Positions 58,178-64,000 of a DNA stretch of 64,000 bases are shown here, piece after piece. Source of the DNA: Erythroxylum novogranatense (lineage: Eukaryota; Streptophyta; Magnoliopsida; Malpighiales; Erythroxylaceae). The DNA is taken from assembly GCA_029891385.1 (NCBI GenBank), contig CM057228.1, positions 36,645,023 through 36,709,022 on the forward strand, read 5' to 3'. The notes under the pieces are model-generated. The model had not been told where the DNA came from. It was given only the letters and a program-made list of their open reading frames with translations, and did not search any database. How positions within the stretch are numbered: position 1 is the stretch's first letter; the number at the start of each line of letters is the position of its first letter. The position numbers and the translations under genes were made by a program.

Positions 58178-58890
58178 TTAGGAAGTTAGATAAGAGGAGG
58201 TCTTAGTGGCAAGAATAATGTCTATAGTCGAAATAGATTTCTCCATTTGAAAAGTGTTTAATCGAGTTTCTTCCATAATCAATTCTTTGATTATAGAATC
58301 AAGATTTGACAAAGATCCTCGATGAAGAAAAGAGTTATGGATACGTGTAAAGTCATCTCTGAAAGTCATTAAAAGATGTAAAAAAATATGCTTTCAGTAT
58401 CAAAGATTGGCATAGATTTGATAACTTAGTTATTAGGGCAAGTAAGGTCTCTAAGTGCCAATTGATGACAAAGTTCTTGTAATTTAGATATATAAGTATA
58501 AAAGGTTTGACCAGGTTATTTTTGCAAGCGATGAAGTTGATTAATATCATCATAAACAAAAAAAAAACTTTTAAGAAAATTCCATACCTTTTTAGAAATG
58601 TTAAACCATCAAAAATCAAGCTTGATTACTTTGGCACAGATGTTTTGAAACTATGTTAGAATCTGATGATTCACACCATCCCAAGATATTAGACATTCTA
58701 TAAACATATCCTTTAATTCATCTATCCTTTGAGTAGGTTTGGGTATCTCATTAATAACTTTATACCAAAGAAGTCTTCCTTTGGGAAAACTACACATTTC
58801 TTTAGCCCAAAAATCATAGTTATATCTATTAAAGATAACATTAAGTTGGTAAGGAATGTATCGATGAAGCTTGCAAGTATCCACGCTCAT
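58178..58890 (-). pseudogene. Minus-strand copia gag
   Basis: Minus-strand frames with YNYDFWAKEMCSFPKGRLLW near the N-terminus (58651-58890), then an ACKNNLVKPFILIYLNYKNF capsid block (58353-58619) and LLHRGSLSNLDSIIKELIME (58178-58369). The order matches a copia gag of the type with PKPTQ after the first block. Frame changes between the three blocks show decay. The PBS lies 320 bp upstream on the minus strand. Confidence 0.78.
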
Positions 58891-59211
58891 TAAAGATAAA
58901 AAAAATCGTTAGTAACAAAGTTTGGAAACATTAAAAAAAATGAAGAAATTGTCTTTAGATCTAGAATTTGAAATTTTTGACCTAAAAATGAGTTTAGAAC
59001 ACTCAAAAACTTTAGGAACTAGTCTAATTCCTGATAAAACCAGTAAAAAATAGTTAAACATGTTAGTCAAAGTTTAGTAAACAAATTTGAACTAAACCAA
59101 TTGAACCAATAATGATATAGGATGGTGATGTAGAAGCCACTTGGGACAAAAAATTGATGTGGCATAAAAGCTTTAAGAATCATAAGACTTGTATCTTTTT
59201 TTACAAAGGGA

Positions 59212-59223
59212 GCTCTAATACCA
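59212..59223 (-). other. Primer-binding site of the minus-strand copia element
   Basis: On the plus strand GCTCTAATACCA, i.e. TGGTATTAGAGC on the minus strand, one substitution from the initiator-Met PBS, directly beside the right LTR. Confidence 0.8.
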
Positions 59224-59386
59224 TGTAAGAATTGAAAAAAGCTTTGTTTTTTTATGTGATAAAGCTATTATATAAGGGGGTATTTATATATGAATTTATA
59301 CAATAATATACAAAGTAATTTTCTTTCTAATTAATTACAAAATTTATAACATATATGACGTATATGTTATACATTATACGTTAACA
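59224..59386 (-). repeat. 5' LTR of the minus-strand copia element (163 bp)
   Basis: TGTAAGAATTGAAAAAAGC to TACGTTAACA. Very short for a copia LTR. AT-rich with TATATAAGG near its middle on the plus strand. Confidence 0.8.
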
Positions 59387-60618
59387 ACAATAAAAAGAGC
59401 TAAGAAAAATGAGAAAGAAAAATTAATGAGTGTGATGTTTTTTTTAACATTGAGCATAATAGTCATCTTCTTTAATTGATGAGCCCAATTTTATAAGAAT
59501 CATATATTACATGAGCTATTTATTTGAAACCTTCAATATCTCTAATGCATTACTTAATGAAATTTTATAAAGATAGTGACTTTTGTTTGATCCATAATTT
59601 AGTTAAGACTTCTAATAATTTGCATACAAGATACTAATGGATTAAACTTTAATCAGTATAGATCATTTTCTAAATCAAAAAACTCATGCTAAATCATCAA
59701 AACATAAAAACCAAAGCACATATGAATCTATTGTAATAGATTGTTGAGTTAAAATCTAGATTATGATCTTTTAAATTGGTATTTTGACTATTATTTTGTG
59801 ATTTTCACTAACGATAGAGAAAATAAGAGAACACCTAATAGTTAGACATACAACCTGGGGACTATAACCATATTTTTATAAAGGTAAAACCAAAATCTTA
59901 ATAGGTTTATAATTCTAATTCAACCCATCATCAAAATAAAAACTCGTATATTGGTCTTTACATATATAAAACTAGCTCATACCCTATTAGATGCTTTATA
60001 AGCTTGACAAATTTGACCTGACTTGGATTGATTTTGACCCGAGTTGACCAAGCCATTAGTCAAAATAGTTCGGCCCAACCAAGCCACGAGCCGAAGAAGG
60101 GTCGAGCTAGCCCGTGACTAAATTGGAACAACAAAAACGACATCGTTTTGTAAATTTTTATACAAAATAAGGATGGGTCCCGCGAGCCAGTCAACCAACT
60201 CCGGTCCATTAGGCCACAGGTTGACCTATGGATCATCCAATGAGGGGTCAGGTCGGGTTGAACCAAGCCTGGCCAAGAGTGGCCCGGGCTTGATCCGACC
60301 CCTTATTAGATGGTCCACAGATCAACTTGTGGCCTGACGGGCCGGAGTTGCCTGGGCTCTACCTGGCCTATTGACATCCTTAATGCTTTAAGACTAAAAT
60401 TTATTTAGATTACTTTGATTGAGCTCAACCTTAATGATAACCCATATACAATATTCCCATAATGTACAACATAAATTAATTAGAATTTATTCCAATAATC
60501 TCTTACTTGGGTTATATGTATATAAAATCTTAATAATTCTATATAATGCCAAAATACTTATACACGCAAATTTGCTATCATCAAGAAAGTTATCTGGGAC
60601 AATTTTATCCATCATATA
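59387..60618. other. Unassigned sequence
   Basis: AT-rich flank without ORFs or repeats I recognise, except a GC-richer block at 59990-60370 with many GACCCG/GGCCCG motifs. No terminal inverted repeats found by eye. Confidence 0.4.
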
Positions 60619-61865
60619 TGTAACACTCACATACCCCCTGGGAGGATATGCAGATGCCACACAAAATAGTACTGAAATAATCTAAAACATGCTAAAGTAT
60701 TTCCATAAACTCAAGCAATATACATTTCAACTATAGGCTAGGTCATATTCAGATTATAACGTACACATAGTACTACATGCCTTAAAATCCAAATCCGCCC
60801 TATATTAAGGTTATTGCATACCATCAAACAAAATACAAATTCCAATATGTCTTATTATATTAAATACAACTCAAAAGAAAACTGAACATTTCCAAAACAA
60901 AATACGATCTCCTTGGCCACTACGATTGTCTTTATCCCAGTCTTTAAACCTTCTTATCAGAATCTACACAGAGATAAAAACCACCGTGCTAAACATAAAG
61001 GTTAGTGGGGAAATAACTAAACAAGATATAAATTGGTGGTTGTTTCTAACAGTTGTTTATCATTTACATATACAGAAACAAATCACATCTTAAACAATCT
61101 TTAATTGTTCATATTAAAGTGCAATCCAAACAATATATATCTCAGAACATAATATAACATATAAAAACAGGAAATATTGGCTTCAAATCAAAACTTACAA
61201 GTATCATAATAGAATACTATAATATTATAACATAACTTTAAAGTACCAGAGTAGAACTTGACTGTATCAAAACAACATCTGATTATATCAAAACTAAACT
61301 TAGTTATTTCAAAACAGAGCTTCACTATATAAGAACTAAGCATGTAATAGAATACAAAACAAGTTAGCCTACTAATCTTTTTTATAGAAGTGGGTAACGG
61401 GACTAGAACAGAAGATACACATTTTTGGTATCAAAAATAGAAGAGATTTATGTCTCAAAATTAGGGGAGGGGACACCATAGAGTCAATAATCAGGGGACA
61501 CCTTAGTGTCAAGTTATAGGAGCAATTGCAGACCCTTCTAGGTATGTCTATTTACCCACGATTAAGAATTAACATTTTTTAAAACAAAACATGTCACATT
61601 TATCAATTCTCATGTAAAAGATATATTGCTAAACATATGACTATTCCACTTTGCTCAACTTGAACATATTCATTCACATTTGATCAAACTCATCATGCCT
61701 TATAAACATAAGCATTTGAAGTGATGCACCAATGGATACATTAAGTAATTACACTTTACATGTATTCACCTAAGTTCCCAATTTACAAACATTCATAACT
61801 AGCATATGACTTATATCGTTTAAAACACATTTATGTTCGTAAGTATACTTCATTTCTTTAATAAC
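60619..61865 (-). repeat. Gypsy LTR-like block (boundaries uncertain)
   Basis: TGTAACACTCACATACCCCC at the left looks like the minus-strand end of a gypsy LTR. 61460-61520 has GGGGACACCATAGAGTC and GGGGACACCTTAGTGTC, a GACAC...GTGTC mini-palindrome pair seen in gypsy LTRs. The right boundary and TSD are not resolved. Confidence 0.5.
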
Positions 61866-61869
61866 TTAT

Positions 61870-62050
61870 AAGTGGCATTGGTATCTTTCAAGGAGACAAT
61901 TTACTATTATTACTGATCAGTAACCCTTGAAAAACCTCACCTAGCAGGTCATTAAAACACTGGATCAGCAGAAATGACTTAGCAAACTCATTGGTTATAA
62001 TTTTGAGTTTATTTACCATCCAGCAAAGGCGAACAATGTTGCTGATGCTT
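61870..62050 (+). pseudogene. Gypsy RNase H relic
   Basis: One frame reads WYLSRRQFTIITDQ, stop, further stops, then LIGYNFEFIYHPAKANNVAD. This is the end of Ty3/gypsy RNase H. Three in-frame stops. The frame is cut at 62050 by an LTR start. Confidence 0.85.
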
Positions 62051-64000
62051 TGTAACATCCCATCTCCGATGGGAAGGGTATTTTAGTAAATTGGGATAGG
62101 TTAGGCATATTAAATTATAGCTCGGCATGCACATACAGCATATAGCCTCTATGATTGACGGTTTGTTGCACTTGCACATGGTAAACATGCATTCATGACA
62201 TTTTCCGGCTTAGGTTTCAAATTGAGATCTTTTGTGAAATTTATGGGATAATTGTATTTGAAAAATTATTTGGAGTACGCCATTGAGTGTTTTACATTTT
62301 TAGGAATTTATAGGAATTTTTCTGAAATTATCCGGAGAAAATTCCCGGACCGGCAAAATCGTCGGTAAATGGCCTAAATGTGTTTTTGTAGTGGAAAGTG
62401 TGGTTTTTGTGTTTAAAAAATTATTGGGAGTGGACTGTTATATGTTTTACAGTTTTGGGCAATTTCAGTAATTTTCAAAAAAAAAGATTCGGGAAAATTC
62501 CCAGAAATTTTCAGACCGGAAAATGTCAACAGACTGACTGAGTGAGCTGTTTTGTACCGAACAGGATTGCCTAATGGCATGAGATTAGTGGATAATTGAT
62601 GTTAGGAAATTATTTTAATGCCATGATTAGAGTTTAATTGGGATTAGTGCTTAATTAATTAAGATTAGCTAAATTTTGTCTTTTCTTCATTAAAATGCCA
62701 AGTGTTCCTTTTTAATTAATGAGTTTTGTCTTCATTTATCATCACCTACGACCCTCTTCCTACTTGAAGTCAATAAATGAGTTTTAAAAGATCAATTATT
62801 GGTTTATTCCTTGCATCATCCGAAAATTTGCTTCTTCTTTTTAAGTGTTCTTTTCTCCTTCCTTGGTGAGTTCTCTTCTTCCTTCGATGGTCCCCTTCTC
62901 CTCCCACCTTCCTTTGCTTTTTGGCTTGCTTTTCTTTATGCATATTCAAGACCAAGTTGAAGCCTTGTAAAGATGATGGTATGTGTGTTTGGTGGAGTGA
63001 TAATTGTGAGTATTAGTGAGAGTTATGAAGTTGAGTTAAGCTTGGAAGATTGAAGTAGATACTTGAAAAATTGAGAACTTGCAACTTGATTAAGGTAAGA
63101 GTTGTATTTGCTTTCCTTCTTTGGTAGTTAGAAGCATGCATGGGAATCCTTTGAGCATTTATTTGATCATTATAAGGGTAGGTTTAAATGGGTTTAAATA
63201 TATGCTTGTGTATGGATGAATGAATGAATAAGGTTTCCATTGATTTGGCTTGGTTTTGGATTGAGTTTGCAAGGTTAGATGCATGGAAAGGTAATGAAAG
63301 TTAATTGTGTATGTGCTGCCAAAGTTTGTTTAAGTATACAAATAAATGTTGTGATAAGTTTGTGGCTGAATTAGAGGTTTAAGTGGATGCTTAGTGATGT
63401 GTTATTGATATTAGAAGTGATAGGAGTTAGGTTAATGTTGAAAGCTGGAAAATGAATCTTTGACCTATTGTAATGTGTTGATCATAACTAATTGTGTAGG
63501 TGAGCAAATGAGGTGAGGTTTGTTCCCAATGAAACTCTGGGATGTTGGCTTCAACTTTGTGTGAAATAGGTGATGTTAAATTGTAATGTTAGAAGGGTGA
63601 ATCTTTGCATGGAAAGTTTCTGTTTGTAGGGTCTGTGAACAGTACCCGCATATATGACCTGATTATTTTTCTGATTTTTCTAAATTAATTGAGATGAAAT
63701 TTGGGAAAATGGTCTTCATGGAAGTTGTAGCATATTGAGTTAGCTTTCCATTTACACTGATCTTGCTAATGTTCGAGTTGTATATTGGGAGATATGAAGT
63801 GATTACTATTGACTGGTTTTGAGCATTTTGATGAAACCTAGCCTAAGTGTTGAGTTTGTGAGCTTGCGGATTGGAAGCAATTTTAGCAATTTATGTGGAC
63901 TGAATTGGTGTGAGTGATCTTCTGAAAAGTTGTAGAGGAAGAAATTATCTTGAAAATGATATATGGCATGTAATTTTTGAAGGTCAGATTTGGGAGTTAT
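62051..64000 (+). repeat. LTR-like element running off the window
   Basis: TGTAACATCCCATCTCCGAT begins directly inside the RNase H frame. Two degenerate copies of an ATTATTTGGAG...GGAAAATTCCCGGA segment lie at 62260-62360 and 62412-62530. From 63690 on, sense motifs CATGGAAGTTGTAG and TTAGCTTTCCA occur, as in the other LTRs here. Length exceeds 1.9 kb; the end is outside the window. Confidence 0.6.

Larger units (their letters stand above)
42857..59386 (-). mobile_element. Decayed minus-strand Ty1/copia element with very short LTRs
   Basis: Left LTR 42857-43005 and right LTR 59224-59386 are similar to each other (e.g. ATTACATAAGGTGGTATTTATA versus a TATATAAGGGGGTATTTATA counterpart). Minus-strand order from the right: LTR, PBS, gag, degraded pol, RNase H, PPT, LTR. 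After removing the SIRE element (43319-51678) and the solo LTR (51966-55583) about 4.5 kb remains, normal for a short-LTR copia element. No matching TSD is visible. Confidence 0.8.

Noticed and set aside
59990..60370. GC-rich block as a MITE or gene fragment
   Set aside because: No terminal inverted repeats, no TSD and no open frame with recognisable domains.
60619..61132. Short solo LTR with TSD ATATA
   Set aside because: The flanking ATATA is low-complexity and common in this region; no homologous LTR in the window confirms the right end.
62770..62955. Minus-strand Lys/Arg-rich frame
   Set aside because: Translation of a pyrimidine-rich tract inside the right-edge LTR; no domain and short.

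Overview
This window is plant nuclear repeat DNA. It is AT-rich and is made almost entirely of LTR retrotransposons nested in one another; I find no intact host gene. Plant origin is indicated by Ty1/copia and Ty3/gypsy elements whose primer-binding sites have the plant initiator-Met tRNA form (TGGTATCAGAGC), by Cassandra TRIM elements whose LTRs carry 5S-rRNA-like sequence, by a SIRE/Maximus-type copia element with an extra 3' reading frame, and by an organelle-like DNA patch. The setting fits heterochromatic, probably pericentromeric, sequence of a flowering plant; I cannot name the species.

Layout. 1-12.9 kb: a minus-strand Ty3/gypsy element (RT, protease, zinc knuckle, gag, PBS, LTR) is split by a complete plus-strand copia element at 835-10216, which has 1.8/1.6 kb LTRs, a 2 kb structured leader and an exact 5-bp target duplication GGATA. 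13.8-17.0 kb: a 3,273-bp solo LTR (TSD AAGGG). 17.05-17.9 kb: organelle-like DNA (psbB fragment, 3' end of a tRNA), then a large (ATT)n/(ACT)n microsatellite. 18.3-42.9 kb: a plus-strand LTR of a family beginning TGTTGG (called the TGTTGG family here) is broken in two places. The first break holds a minus-strand composite of the same family (18628-27235, TSD GATTA), itself holding a 5.3 kb LTR (21909-27196, TSD TGTAG). The second holds a 9.9 kb block bounded by inverted Cassandra elements (28894-38835, flanking repeat GTGTA), which contains two gypsy 3' ends, a 3.27 kb LTR and, inside that, a further TGTTGG-family LTR (32476-35992, TSD TTAGG). The plus LTR ends near 40305 with a PBS, followed by a Tat/Athila-like 3' region and LTR. 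42.9-59.4 kb: a decayed minus-strand copia element with very short LTRs, interrupted by a SIRE/Maximus element (43319-51678) and a solo TGTTGG-family LTR (51966-55583, TSD ATGTG). 59.4-64 kb: unassigned sequence, a gypsy LTR-like block, an RNase H relic and an LTR that runs off the window.

Nothing here forms a host pathway. The coding parts are gag, protease, integrase, RT, RNase H and an env-position ORF, all at various stages of decay; the best preserved are the gypsy RT at 1-829, the copia RT at 7090-8340 and the SIRE frames. The most unusual signals are non-coding: a periodic, possibly covarying hairpin series in the copia leader; unrelated palindrome cassettes placed in a similar local context in several TGTTGG-family LTRs, one of them an array built on TGACGTCA sites; and the Cassandra-bounded inverted composite. 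All boundaries were read by eye and may be off by a few bases; lineage names are inference.
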